The notes beneath the pieces were generated by a model that had not been told where the DNA came from, did no database searches, and worked only from the letters and a program-made list of their open reading frames with translations. Both the position numbers and the translations under genes were made by a program. Shown piece by piece: positions 22,701-35,359 of a DNA stretch of 64,000 nt; within the stretch, counting starts at the first letter, position 1; each line of letters starts with the position of its first letter. This stretch comes from Agaricus subrufescens (lineage: Eukaryota > Basidiomycota > Agaricomycetes > Agaricales > Agaricaceae). The stretch covers positions 3,844,001 through 3,908,000 of the forward strand of contig CM057058.1 in assembly GCA_029945375.1 (NCBI GenBank). Reading direction: 5' to 3'.

Positions 22701-24633
22701 TGCCGGCAAGTTACTCAGCGTGACTGTGAATCGTTGGGTGGTTTATATTCGAACTCATTTCCACTTCACACTGGTTCATCGAAAGGGAAAAGGCTTTGGA
22801 CCTGATGGATTGTCTCGGAGGAAATGGTATCCTGGAGATAAAGCAACTCGACAGTATGATGATGGGTCAGATGATGACGGAGAAGAGATCGAGTTGGTTA
22901 AAGAGAATGAGGGAGAAGAAGGCCCTCTACCAATAGACAATTTTGTCGAGGAAATAGATGACAGAAAAGGTTTCTTTGCTGAAGTGATAGCAATGGACCA
23001 TAGTTATCAATTGGACCTCGACTTCGCAAGAAAGTGTCTAGATGCGGAAATAGCTGAGAAGCGACGATTATCCAATAATTGAGACATTGCCAAACCAGTT
23101 CGAGTATTCCTTGGGAAAATGATCGAGGAAGAGGAACAGGCGGTAAATGAAGAAAACGGTCAAGATGGTTACAATGAGGATTGCAGGACCATTGCGGCTC
23201 AAGAACAGGACAGTTGGTTGGGAAAGGTCTGAGACTGGATTGTTCATTGAGTGGAGAGATTACCAAAAGATCGACTTACAATCGAGGAGGCGAAATTGTC
23301 AAGAGCGGCCTCGAACTTCTGGTTAGATAAAGATGGGAAGTTGTATCATCAAAGACCAGGGGATGATTATGCTCAGTTGGTGATCAAGATAGAAAATAGG
23401 ATGGAAATCATGAGGGAATGTCACGACAAATTGGGGCATCAAGGAGTGTATGCTACGTCAAGACTGATCAGTCAATGGTTTTGGTGGCCCGAGATGGAAG
23501 CCAACGTTAGCTGGTACGTTTGTTCATGTCACTTATGTCAGGTGCGGCAAAAGATGGCAATGGAGTTGCCACCAGTGGTTACGCATACTCCCTTGATCTT
23601 TCAAGTTTTGCATGCGGACACAGTACACATGACACCTGCCTCAAATGGTTGTAAATACATTGTGCATGGCAGATGTGGACTTTCGTCATGGATGGAGGCA
23701 AGAGCGTTGAGAACCGAGGACGCAAAATCAATTGGTCAATGGCTATTCGAGGACATAATCTGTCGATGGGGCAGTCTTGTGAAAATAGTCACAGACAATG
23801 GCTCGCCGTTTAGGAAAGCGGTGAGGTGGCTCGAGGATAAATATGGAATTAGGGGTGTAACAATCTCGCCATATAACTCGAGGGCTAATGGCATTGTCGA
23901 GAGGCCCCATTGGGATGTACGGCAGATGTTATACAAGGCTACAGACAGTGAAGTAAAAAAGTGGTTTTGGCACCTACATCAAGTTATGTGGGCGGACAGG
24001 ATTACTGTAAAGAAGGGGACAGGATGTTCTCCCTACTTCATGGTTACTGGGGCTCATCCTATGATACCTTTGGACGTAGTCGAGGCGACTTGGTTGGTGA
24101 AATATCCTGATCAATTTGTCGAGACTGCGGAGTTGATCGGTCTAAGGGCTCTCGCACTGGCTAAACATGTTAAACATGTGGAGCAAATGAGAGCAAGGTT
24201 GACAAAGGAAAAAGTTGATTGAGCTTTGAAATTGGAGGAAGATGTGAAAGTGAGGATTAGGGAATATGATCTGGAGGCAGGGAGCTTGGTCCTGGTGAAG
24301 AATTCCGCGATCGAAATGTCAGCCAATAGGAAAATAAAACCTCGATATCTCGGACCCATGGTAGTGGTTCAAAGGTTGAAAGGGGGAGCATATGTTCTGG
24401 CTGAGATGGATGGCTCGGTATGGCAAAATAAAGTGGCTGCATTCCGGGTTATTCCTTACCTGGCGAGGGAGAGACTCGAGTATTCCCACGCGATCATTAG
24501 GCTGTTGGATACGAGTGAAGAGGAGTTAGAACTGTTGGAGGACCCAGTCGAGACTATTGATTTGGTGTCAGCTGAGAAGAGAATTAGAATAAGTGAAGGT
24601 GAAAAGAGTCTAGGACACACCAGTAGCAGCTGA
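19721..24633 (+). pseudogene. pol: Gypsy-1 Pol, broken almost only by TGA codons
   Basis: A protease segment with ALLDSGSQVVMMS lies at 20360-20800. From 20779 to 24633 the polyprotein stays in one frame, with eleven internal TGAs (21118, 21304, 21733, 22243, 22396, 22498, 22648, 23080, 23230, 23248, 24220) and no TAA or TAG. Reverse transcriptase: LFGALRLVTLPMGWTNS, catalytic YIDN instead of YIDD. RNase H: VLAVDSSWRAVGYYL, LIVETDVKYLHGM. Integrase: CSCHLCQVRQK, HADTVHM, VTDNGSPFR, NGIVERPHWD. Several TGAs fall where related Pol proteins carry Arg. The last 24 bases overlap the end of antisense gene 2. Confidence 0.88.
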
Positions 24634-25934
24634 GATAACGTTCAAAATGGGTGGACGTTCCCGAGGCTGTAATCGGAGGGCATTGAGATAGTGTTCTCGC
24701 TGGATTTCGGAGCCAGGGGGCAGCATGTGGAAAATGCGTACCATTTGCGCTGTGCCAGGATATAGGTCCTAGGAAAGAAAAAGAAGTGAGGTCCGAGAAC
24801 ATCAGTTCCGGACAGGAAGCTTACAGTCGCGGACATAGAGTTGCTACAAGGGCGAGTCTGCATAACTTGATCTTGGTCGCCTAGGATAGTGGGCCCAGTG
24901 ATGTTTTGAGTTATCGGCGCTGCACTGTGAAGAGAGGCAGGTCCAGGACTGTCTGAGGATGGGGGAGGAATGGCTTCGCTGTCTACCTCCATCTGAGGGT
25001 GTGGATTAGCATGAATGAGTGTGAGATGAAGGCGCATACGTTTAGAGAAGTGGAAGGCTGGAGTAGTGTCGCAGCCTCGACTATAGTCTGGGACTCTACT
25101 TCGTCCTCGGAGGACTCTGAGCTGTCTGGAGGAAGTTGAGGAATAGTTCGATGCCTCTAGAATAGGCTGGTATGGAAAAGCGAGAGTGGAAAGTTGGCTG
25201 ATCTTACCTTCTTGGCCAGAGGTTCAGAAGTGCCTCGACCAGTAGAGTCGTCACGTTCTGCAGCTGGCTTTGTAGGGGGACCTTGTTTGCTGTTTCCGAG
25301 ATTGCAATCTACAGCGCTGAGCATAGTACACAACTCGTTGAAAACTGCGGGTTGCTTGTGACCCTTGCCTCGGAAGTTAGCGTAGGATTCATACATGCTT
25401 TTGGAACGAGCGAGGAGCTGTTGCATTTCACTAGAAGACTGAGCAACAGTGTAGCACTGCAGGGCCTGCAGAAGAGAAGTCTAGGATGTTGTGAGCACAG
25501 AATGATTCAGTTGAGGAGAGAAGGAGGGGTACCAGAAAACTTCCCGCTGCCTCGAGTGGACCAGCCAAACTCTGGGCAACAGCAGGACTAGTGTGTTGAT
25601 GATTGAAGTGGTGGAAATAAGATGAGATTTCCGCGTCAAGGAGATGTACAGCCTCCTCGTATGCCTGTTTAGTGGGGAGCGATGGTTCAGTAGGCATGGG
25701 AGTGGTATGGCAATCCTCGTCTGAAGAGCTACTGTCAAAGTAGGGCGAGATGCTATTGCGATAGTGGGAGAAATTATAGGAAGGGGATAGACCCCTCCCT
25801 CGACCGAGACCACCTCGTAATAAACCCCTACCATGGCCTCAGCCTCCGCGTCCGCAACAGAAAGGATTGGAATTGTTGTACAATTGAAGCTGATGCAGAC
25901 TACAGTTGAGACACATGGTTAGGCGGCGAGACAT
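24610..25934 (-). pseudogene. Gypsy-1 antisense gene 2: five-exon RGG/CxxC protein, one TGA
   Basis: Minus-strand exons 25934-25533, 25480-25208, 25156-25040, 24992-24825 and 24768-24610 join in one frame to 372 residues. The four GT-AG introns are 47-56 bp. The start has a cysteine cluster (MCLNC, then FCCG) and an Arg/Gly stretch (GHGRGLLRGGLGRGRG) of RNA-binding type. Then come an acidic Ser patch (SSSSDED), helix-prone segments and a Pro/Ser-rich linker. One TGA at 25839-25841 lies in the RGG part; CGA or TGG would restore it. Four precise introns in an otherwise open gene argue for real coding history. It converges on pol and its stop lies inside the pol 3' end. I recognise no family. 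Confidence 0.7.
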
Positions 25935-26170
25935 TCTACGGAGAACTTATATTCGTCGAGAATGCATCAAGGGTGTGATCGAGGAAAAATTTTTTTCTGA
26001 AGTGAGAGCGGTGATCGATGAGGACGTCTGTTTCCATAGTGAGGGGGAGAGCAATGCGTCTCGGATCGGTTTTAACTCAGAAATCAGGGGATTAAAAACA
26101 GGTTCTATTAGGCGAGGTGTTGTGCCGAGGCAACGTTACAAGACAGGGCTACTCTAACAGAATCTGGGGC

Positions 26171-26210
26171 AGATCTATAAATAAGCTGTGATTGATCGGG
26201 TTATTTATAG
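26171..26210 (-). promoter_or_regulatory. Possible TATA elements of antisense gene 2
   Basis: On the minus strand ctataaataa (26210-26201) and a second ttatttatag about 20 bases further lie roughly 270 bases upstream of the ATG at 25934. Their position fits a core promoter driving the antisense gene; nothing else supports it. Confidence 0.35.
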
Positions 26211-26627
26211 GCTGGCGCAGAACGAGAACACAACCGCTTATTGTTTTAGATCGGGAATTCACACTCAGTAGTAAAAGAGTCGCAGAAATGAAATCAACAT
26301 AACATTGAGTGGGGATTTTTTGGAAACGAGATATGGTAGCACGATGCTACTACAGGATGAGGAAACAACAAGGCAAGAAGAGAACAAGATGAGAGAAGAA
26401 CTAGTCTGAAGAGAAACGAGGGCTAACTACATGCAATTAAGAAGTAGTAAAGCACTAATGCAAGATAAGACTAGTGAGAAAAAGTTCAAGAAAAAGAGAG
26501 AAAAAACAGAAAAACAATGTTCAAGGTGGATATATAAAAGAAACACAAAACAGAGGACAACCGCCACCACCGATCGAGTACCCAATCAACACGCCTACCC
26601 CTTGACACCCTCGGAGAAGGCAGCCAC
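26211..26627. other. Spacer between the two antisense genes
   Basis: A-rich on the plus strand (T-rich on the minus strand), with no ORF of note. It would hold the 3' end of antisense gene 1 and the promoter of antisense gene 2. Confidence 0.5.
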
Positions 26628-27639
26628 TCAACCATTGGTGTTGCTGGGCGAGGTTGGCTGGAGAGAGGCCTCGACGTCCATAGCGCTAGGGGAGGTTGGC
26701 GAAAGAGGAGTCTGCATCATTTGCCCAGAAGGCGTAGACGGGGCAGCTCCAGCAGGAGATCGAGTGGGCGAGTTGGGCTTGGTAGGGATGGCTGCCGGTT
26801 CAGGCACCATCATCAGAGGGGTGCGGAGGTAGTTGTCGAACGCCTTGGAGAATTGAGGGTTAGCGCAAGTAGATGGCGGGATGCCGGCCTTGTCACAGGC
26901 TGCGACGTGACAGTCCCACCAGGAGGGTTGAACGAGAGGCTGCTGATCTTTGACGAGGAAGGGCTTTTCGCCCATCCACTTGCCGAAGTGGCGGAAAGAA
27001 TTGTACAGTGTGCGACCAGAGATGAGGAGGTTTTCGGAGCGACGTGGACTGGAGAGAGTGTCGAGCGCCTCAACATCGTAAGCAGGAAGATCGGAGGCGG
27101 TGAGAGTGCGCTCATTGTAGCTGACAATCTGCTCGGCATCAGCAAGCAGTGTTTCAAACCCTTCAATGTCAGAAACAAGCTGGGCCTCAATCCAGAACTC
27201 AGGCTTTTTGTCATGATAGTGATAAGCCGCAAGGAAGTTGATGGCGCTCTCGACAACGAGCGAATGATAGTGGGAGACAGCGAGGCTGAGCTGTCACTCC
27301 AAGCCTTGGATCTGGTAGTGGGTGACGTCGAGGTTGCAATTGCAAATGCAGAGTCCTGGATAAAGTCAGTAAGGGAGAAGAGTTAAAAGCAAAAAGGTGG
27401 CAGGTGTACCATTTCCCATGATAAATGTAGGTGCGTGGCACAGCTCAGCTGCAAATTGACGCAAGGCAGGGGGTTTGGTTTTGCTGCAGTGGCCGGTGCG
27501 GTCATGGTCGCACTGATCACACTCGACGCCAGTGATGAGGGCATCGACACAACGCTGGGCATCCTCAGCAGACTCTCCACGGTGATGTTTGATGGGGTTG
27601 TCTGTGGTGCACAGCAAGCGGAAGTTGCGCATTATCACA

Positions 27640-27644
27640 AATCT
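27640..27644. repeat. Target-site duplication of the solo LTR (left)
   Basis: aatct, repeated at 36181-36185, outside the TG...CA ends of the LTR. Confidence 0.75.
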
Positions 27645-27831
27645 TGCTTACCTAAGTAACCTTGAAAGATAAATGGGGAAAGAGCAGTGATCTTAGATAA
27701 GCAGAGAGATGAGATGACAAAGCACAACTGATGTTGTTAAGTCTGGGTCTTAAGGACACCAAGACAAGCTACTTATATACACATCTGAGAAGGACCCGGG
27801 ACACTACCAATGACCCCAGGGACTCTAGTCA

Positions 27832-28288
27832 TGTCGAAACAGCACCGTAGCTTGCGCAATGGCAGGGACTCGATTACACACCTGTAGAGAATATAGATAT
27901 ACTGAATAGAACTTTGTAAGTCTTTCAGATAGATTGTAGACGAAATATGTGAGAGATATTCGAGCTGTCTTTCATATTCATAACATAGAGCTTATATACA
28001 TGTAGCATAAGTTTGATATAGATAAAGTGACAAGTAGATTGTCTCATAAGATGTGGTGCGAGGTAGACATTAATCTCAAGCAGCATAAGCAGCTCAAGAC
28101 GATTGGTCGGAATATTAATGAGGGTCTACTAGTAGCTTAGTAGAATTCCGGATATGCGTTCCAAGAATGATCTGGAACGTTCTAATTGTTCCTACTATGT
28201 GTGGGGACTTAGTCAGACGTTATAATAGAGTCCCGGATGTTTAATGTGTGATGGGTATTCGGGGGAAGTCAGTAGTCTGACTTTAACA
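27832..28288 (-). mobile_element. Copia-2 3' LTR
   Basis: 457 bp, same length as the partner LTR. The differences I could see are six, all CG against TG or CA. A purine-rich tract (gcgagggggag on the minus strand) abuts it at 28289-28299. Confidence 0.95.
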
Positions 28289-28351
28289 CTCCCCCTCGCT
28301 ACAGATAGTAGGAAAAACGGAATGTCGAGTTTAATAGAACTCCATTCCTAA

Positions 28352-31300
28352 TCATCCTCTGAACTTATTAAATTTCTCGAGGGCCAGTGACTTAGTAAAG
28401 AGATCTGCAGGATTCTCATTACCATCTACATGGATTGCCTCGATCTTGCCTTCTTCAATACATTCACGGAGATAGTGGAACCGAACGTCAATATGTTTGG
28501 TTCGGCGTTCCTGAACAGGGTTCGATGCTAAGAATATTGATCCTTGGTTATCTCCGTAAATGGGAACCGAAGGCAAGTGAAATCCAAGTTCTCGAAGAAG
28601 CGATTGGATCCAGATCACTTGACGGCTGCAATCGGACATGGCCATATACTCGGCCTCTGTTGAAGACAGAGCGACTGTCTTTTGTCTCCTACTCAACCAG
28701 GAGATCGGTCCGCCAGCCAAAGTGATTAGATAACCCGTTGTTGATCGATGCATTATTGGGTCAGATGCCCAGTCTGAGTCACAATATGAAAGTAATCCTT
28801 CATTTGATCCTCCATCAAACACTAGCGCATAATTGGATGTTCTCAAGAGATAACGACAAACATAGAGTGCCTTATCTATATGATCGTGAGTGGGCTCTGC
28901 ACTGAACTGTGACAATTTGATAACCGCATATGCGATATCAGGTCTAGTTCCGAGCATAATGTACAGCAGGGATCCGATAATCTGCTGAAAGCGTCGACGG
29001 GTTTCGACATCGGAGTGTGTAGGATTGGGTAGTGGTTTGTAGCCGGCAGGTAAAGGTGTATTTGTGGGTTTATGGGATATGTTGAAGCGATCAAGAACTT
29101 TGTCAAGGTAAGTTCGTTGGTCAAGATATAGTATTCACTTTTTCCTGTCTCTTGTTATCCTCATTCCCAGGAATTCTATCGCACTTCCCAAATCACGGCA
29201 CTCCCATCTCTGCATGAATTCGGCTTTCTTTGACATGAGGAGTTTACGGTCATTGCCCATGAATAGAGCATCGTCAACGTAAACGATAACAATGACGATT
29301 GCCTTTCCATCTTGGTACATGAACACTCCAGCATCCGAAGATATTCTCCTAAAGCCTAGTAATTTCATTGACGCATTCATTTCGCGCCACCAGGCTAAGC
29401 TGGCTTGTTTTAGGCCATAGAGAGCTCTATGTAATCTCCATACGAGATGTTCTTTTCCAGGTATGGGGAATCCTTCCAGTTGTTGCATATAAATCTCTTC
29501 ATCTAATTTTCCATAGAGAAAAGCAGTTTTCATGTCTAGTGCCTCGAGATCCCAGTCCTCAAGAGCAGCTAGTGAAAGTAATAAGCGCACAGTCTCAAAC
29601 CGTACAACCGGAGAGAATAATTCGTCAAAGTCGACACCCTCAACCTGGGAAAATCCTTTTGCCACTAGGCGAGCTCTTTTTCTGCCATCAGACTTCACAT
29701 TGAAAACCCAGCGATTCTTAATCGCAGTTCTGTTTTTGGGTAGAGCTACTAACTCATAGACACCTCAAGTCCTTAACGCCTCAAGTTCCTCTTTACAAGC
29801 ACCTTGAAGCCATTCATTTTTAAGATGTTCTGGTAATTTCAAAACATCTTTGAATGTTTGGGGTGTGTATTCAGCTTCAGCGTTATGAGCAACCGAAAGA
29901 AGATGATTAATAAATGATCCTCCCCCTTCTTGAACGAGTTTAGAGATGTCTGCATGTTCTAGACTCGTTTCAGGAAGATTATCTTCTCGGTTACCCAAAA
30001 TATTGACTGGGACATGTCTATCACCATGTACATTCCCAAGTCTTTGTGGAGGACGAATGGTATGACGAGGGCGTAATACACGAGCAGGGGGTGTAGGAGA
30101 AGGTTCTCATTCTGCTCGGCGTGTGGTGGTCTCGTTGTTGATGGGTGCGAAGGTGATTTTACGAGGTAAGACTCGTTTTGGTTCTGGCTTTCCAGGTGGT
30201 GACACTTTGCTGTCAGCTCTCCCCCTTGTTTGTTTTTGTGGTGTTTTGGGCGTTGTCGGAGACTTAGTACCGCTATTATTGGGGACATGATCATTGGATG
30301 GGCGATTCGAAGGAAATGTATGAATCGGTGGATCCATGATCAATTGATCAGTGTCCCCCAGGTTAGCAGGTATGTCGTCTCTGAGTTGTCCAAACCCAGG
30401 TCGGGGTTTATCTGAGGATTGAGGAAACCAATTCTCATCAAACAGGGCTGTCGGTCCAACATGAATGGAATTTCCCTTTTGCATTCGCATGAAACAATAT
30501 GCTTTCGAACCGGGCTCATATCCGATGAAGACCATCGGTTCTGAGGATGGCGATAATTTGTTCTGTCGCTGATTCGGTGGAATGAAAACGTATGCAGCGC
30601 AGCCAAAAACCCTCAGGTATGATACATCTGGTTTGTTGCTACTCCATAATTCAAAAGGAGTAATCCAGTTTCTCCTGGTAAGCGGGGTGCGATTGTGGAG
30701 ATGTACTGCCGTTTCAAGTGCAAACTCCCAGTATGACTCGGGTAATGAGGCATCCAATCGTAAGCATTGGGATTTTTCTCGTAAAGTACGTATCATGTGC
30801 TCAGCACGTCCATTTTGCTGATGGATGTCTGCTGCGCTTGTCTCATGTAGGATTCCGTTGTCTTTAAGGAAAGATTGGAAGGAGTTAGATAAAAATTCTC
30901 CCCCTCGATCGGTACAAAAACGTTTGATCTTTAGGTTCAGGGCATTTTCGACGATAGATTTAAAAATTTTGAATGCCCCAAACGTACCCGATTTTTCCTT
31001 AAGGAATGCCACATGGACATATGACGAGAAATCATCATAAAAGATGACTACCCACTTATAGCGGTGATAAGATAGTGTCGGAAATTTGATCAAATCCGAA
31101 TGTATCAGTTCCAAGGGTCCTTTGGCCCTTTTGGTGGACTCAGGGAAAGACTTCTGCGTCATTTTTCCTAGCGTGCACCCTGAACAGATCCGATCCTTGA
31201 CGTTATCACGCAATTGATCCGGCATTCCTTTCACATGCTGAGGTGCATGGCGAAGGATTTTTGTTGAAGGATGTCCAAACCTTCTATGCCAAGTGTGAAT

Positions 31301-34300
31301 GTGATCAACGGTGATATTCCCGACCATCCCTAGTTCCTTACTCTGAAGAATTTTGGAGTCTAGGTAATGTAAGGTTCCTTTTCCGCTTCCTTTTAGAGCA
31401 ACAAAAACCGGATTTCCAGTCATGTCATAGACGGTCGTGTTTTGAGCATTTGAAGTGATAGTCAAGCCATCCTTCGCTAGTTGTCCAATGGACATAAGTC
31501 GCTGGGATGATCCTGGCATGTGCATGACAGGCCAGAGTTGTGAAGTACGTGGGATACGCTGTCCATTCTGATGCACCTCATGTTTGATCACAACTGTTCC
31601 CATTCCAATGATTTCCAATGGAGCGCTTTTATTGGCGGTTTCAACAACTATAGGCTTAGATAGCTTTTCATATTCAATGAAATCATCACGTCTGAATGTA
31701 AAGTGTGAAGACGCCCCAGAGTCAAATAGCCAACATGCACGATCGCATATTTGGTTGTTTTCGCATAAATAGCATGTGTGATAAGAAGAATCACCATATA
31801 TTTGCGCAGGTTTTGCTACGTTAAAATCTAAGCTGTTTGTACATTTTGATATGCCTTTAAGATACAGTGGACAACAAAACCTTTCCAATGTTTTGTACAT
31901 TTGTAAAGAACATGCTATAGCAGTCCAAATAAATTGTGTAAATTTGTGAGAATATACAGGAAGGTACATCAGCATCTTGTTTACATGTATGTACAATCTT
32001 GTGGCTATGCTTTGGATTTAAGTTCAGTTTCAAGAGGGGTTAAGATTGAGGACCATTGGAAAGGTTTTGTTGCTGCTCATTTCAAAGATGGAAAAGGCTA
32101 ATAGCTAGGGCTTGCAATGATGTTTGTCAGCTGAAAGTGTTACATAATGATATTCTCATGTTGCTTTCACTATCCTGTGACATGTCACACCTGTTATGTC
32201 ACACCAAACCCCCTGTAATTTGGAAAATAGTCTAAGTCTCCTATTGCTTGAAACTTTGAAGTCTTCTCATCTTGTACCTAGGTTAAAGTTGCCTACTTGT
32301 GTGCAAATGGGCTATTTATTATTCAAAAGTATGTGCATGACATCTTGGGGCTATTTTATTGATCATTCCCAGTGTATTTGTACCATTTTTCACTAGAAAA
32401 TACAAGTTCTTCTTTTTTTATGTCAAATTTTGAAAGCTGCTTGAATGCTAGCATCTCAGATTTACTTTCAAAACATGAGCATTTACTCTATATATAATAT
32501 CCATAGCAATTTCCATTCAGTTACTGAGTGTACAGTTGCAGATAACTGTATTACCTCTTGTAAATTACTTTATCTCTATATGCCATTTTGATTTAGCCTT
32601 TTTCTTCTTATTCTTACTATTGAACTATATTGACTTTGTTACAAGGTACTTATTCTAGTATATTAGGCCTATGACATGATTATTTAGTCCATTAAAACTT
32701 GTTTTTTATAAGTCCACATGTGTACCCTTGATTCTATCATGTTAAGCTAACATTGCAAGCTGTTTCCAGGTACACTGAAACATTTGACTACACCCTAGGG
32801 GTAACAGAATTAAAGATTAGAACACTAGGGGCTCCTATAGTAAATTTTAGAATGAGAACCACCTAGGAATCCAGAAATTTGTGATCAAAAAGTAGATAAT
32901 ATAATGTTTAAATAAAACTATACATTGAAAAACATCTACAAAAACAGCTGAAACTGGTCTAATCATATCATATAAGTGTGATTATGTTCCAAGCTAACTT
33001 TTTCTGAGACCAGATACAAAATTATAATTAAAGATATTTATTAAATAATAATTTCTTATATAATAATAAACAAATGTTTTTCAAATATTTGAAGTGGTTT
33101 GGTGTGGTTTGGTGTGACATAACAGGTGTGACATGTCACAGGATAGTGAAAGCAACATAAGAATAATATTATGTAACACTTTCAACTGACAAACATCATT
33201 GCAAGCTCCAGCACTTAGCCTTTTCTGTCTTTGAAATGAGCAGCAACAAAACCTTTCCAATGGTCCTCAATCTTAAACCCTCTTGAAACTGAACTTAAAT
33301 CCAAAGCACAGCCACAGGATTGTACATACATGTAAACAAGATGCTGATGTACCTTCCTGTATATTTTCATGATTTTACACAATTTATTTGGACTGCTATA
33401 GCATGTTCTTTACAAATATACAAAACATTGGAAAGGTTTTGTTGCCCACTGTAGTCTACATCTGAATGTCGGGTGAGACGATTGGGAAGCAATAGTCTTC
33501 CTCGTCGTCGTAGTAGACAGGTCTGTAGATGGCAATCATAAGTACCAGCACATTGGTGATACAAAGGTGACACTTGCATATCATATGCGTTTGCTGCGAT
33601 CACTTCACTAGCTTCATTGAAAGTGTCAACCGTTACGAACGCTCCTGGAACGTCAGGTTCAGAGGTGAATGACGGTTCTTCGAGATGTCTGGTGACCACA
33701 TCCTCTGAGTCACTGCTCGCTTCCTCTGAATCAGAGGGACCGATCTCAGATGAGAATTCCCCTTGTTCCTCCTCATCACCGATGATTACAGCGTCATCAT
33801 CGTTGACATTGACCCAAGGAGGTTGAATAGGGGCCTCTCTGTTCATCTCATCATCCTCGCTTTGATCATTATTATCAACATATGCAACATTGGCATTATC
33901 AACTTCCTCTGATAAAGGAATGGAAGTGATTTCCGGAAATGGTTGCAGTTGTCGATGATCAATATAGGAATTTGGTGGAGATGATGAAAGTCTTTCTATT
34001 AGAGGAAGTGAAGAGTGAGAAGAAGTAGGGCTTGGCTGAGGACCGGGGAAGATGCGGTCAATCAGTGCTCCAAGTCCAGACGAGTCGTTAGAGAGGATGG
34101 AGGTGGAGCGAGACTTCCTTTGAGCTCGGGTAGCCCTAAGCTTGCGGAGGCGAATCTCATGCGCTGTGAGCGAGGGGTGATAGTGGGATGGAAGGTCCGC
34201 GGTCGAGGGAGTAGGAAAGAGGGTATGGAAGGCAGCAGGAGAGGCGAACTCGACGTCTGGAGTGTAAACTGTATGAGAGTGATGTTGATGCGATTCTCCA

Positions 34301-35121
34301 TGTTGGTTGTGTTGGTTCTTTCTTCCCCGATTATTTCCACGTCCGCGGTACAATCCTCTCCCATTGAATCGTTTACCACCACGAGAATTGTTGTGGTGAT
34401 TATTTAACCGGTTATCTCCAGCATGATCCTTGGAGCCAGCTTTAAAATTCCCTTTCTGGTTATTCCAGTGTGGGTTATAATCACCCTTGCGTTTGAGACC
34501 TGAGATCCGGGAAACGGATGCCGATTGAGCAGAGGAAGACCGCTGAACGAATTCTTCCTTGATTGCTACCGCAACATGATCGAAATTTAAGTCGGATGAC
34601 TTTGTGGTAGCTAGGATGGTGGAGGAAACTCCATCCCAATCGGAAGGCAAGGCAGCGAGTAAGATCATCACTTGCAGCTCTTTGGCGATCGTGTATTTGG
34701 AGTCTGCTGCAGTGAGACGGCTGAAGGATGCTCTGAGACTGTTTAAGTCCGGAGTAGGATCTCTATCACTGGCAATTCTCATGCGCATGATATTCTGGAA
34801 CTCGGAATAAATGAGAGCCGTTCCCGGAGTTCCATACGAAGCAAGGAGGGTGTCCCAAAGGACTTTGCTAGTGGTATTGGTGGAGACATGATGCAATAAG
34901 GATGAATGAAGTCGTAGGGTGATGAAACCGGCGGCTTGTTCATCCTTGCCTTTCCACTCGGCAAGTTCGTCTGCATTGGTGGGTGAAGCCACGGATCCTG
35001 AGGGATATCCCCAGAGATTGTGTGACTGCAAAAAGGCGCGCATCTTGATGTTCCACTCGGCGTAGTTAATGCCGGTGAGCTCAGGGATGCTCGCTGATAC
35101 ACCAGAAGTAGTATTGGCCAT
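28352..35121 (-). pseudogene. gag-pol: Copia-2 Gag-Pol, one frame broken by a MITE and three TGAs
   Basis: From ATG 35121 to 28352, removing the MITE plus one TA leaves 5,181 bases, exactly 1,727 codons in a single frame. Gag: IPELTGINYAEWNIKMRAFL, an RGG-like stretch (GGKRFNGRGLYRGRGNNRGR), then a long acidic Ser-rich linker. Protease: WLFDSGASSHFT. Integrase: HRRFGHPSTKIL, CSGCTLGKM, IHSDLIKFP, CTDRGGEF, NGRAEHMIR. Reverse transcriptase: RARLVAKGFSQ, VYVDDALFMG (YVDD intact). RNase H: SDWASDPIMHRSTTGYL, TKHIDVRFHYLRE. Interruptions are TGAs at 30107-30109, 29765-29767 and 29135-29137, plus the MITE between gag and protease. A single gag-pol frame is common for Copia elements. Confidence 0.9.
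31865..33451. mobile_element. Tc1/mariner-like MITE with about 345-bp terminal inverted repeats
   Basis: 1,587 bp flanked by TA at 31863-31864 and 33452-33453. The ends are CAGTGG(A/G)CAACAAAACC and its complement. Inverted repeats cover about 31865-32213 and 33105-33451 with scattered mismatches. The interior of about 890 bp is AT-rich and holds no transposase-sized ORF. TA target choice and CAGTG ends suggest mobilisation by a Tc1/mariner-type transposase supplied from elsewhere. Confidence 0.9.
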
Positions 35122-35348
35122 CTGTAGAGAACGGCGAGTATCAGCATTATTGCTTTGTCTCAAAAATAGAACAAAGGAACGAGAATGTGATGAGGTATAT
35201 CAACTATTCCCATTTGTGCCGAACAATTGAATGTCGGCATTACGATACAGGCAATGCTTCCTTGGGAAGCGGATTCCGAGATCGACGATCTGATAAAGAG
35301 ATGTCTATCATTGGGTCATGATCTGTAGAGTCCCAATCGGCCCATCGG

Positions 35349-35359
35349 GGCCCATAACC
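35349..35359 (-). promoter_or_regulatory. Copia-2 primer-binding site
   Basis: On the minus strand ggttatgggcc and the following cc directly follow the 5' LTR, the same half tRNA-iMet site as in Copia-1. Confidence 0.8.

Noticed and set aside
20779..24633. TGA read as a sense codon (recoding) in Gypsy-1 Pol
   Set aside because: The TGAs stand where relatives have Arg, CpG decay is visible throughout, and the true gene ends also use TGA. Recoding would need a special tRNA, for which nothing is seen.
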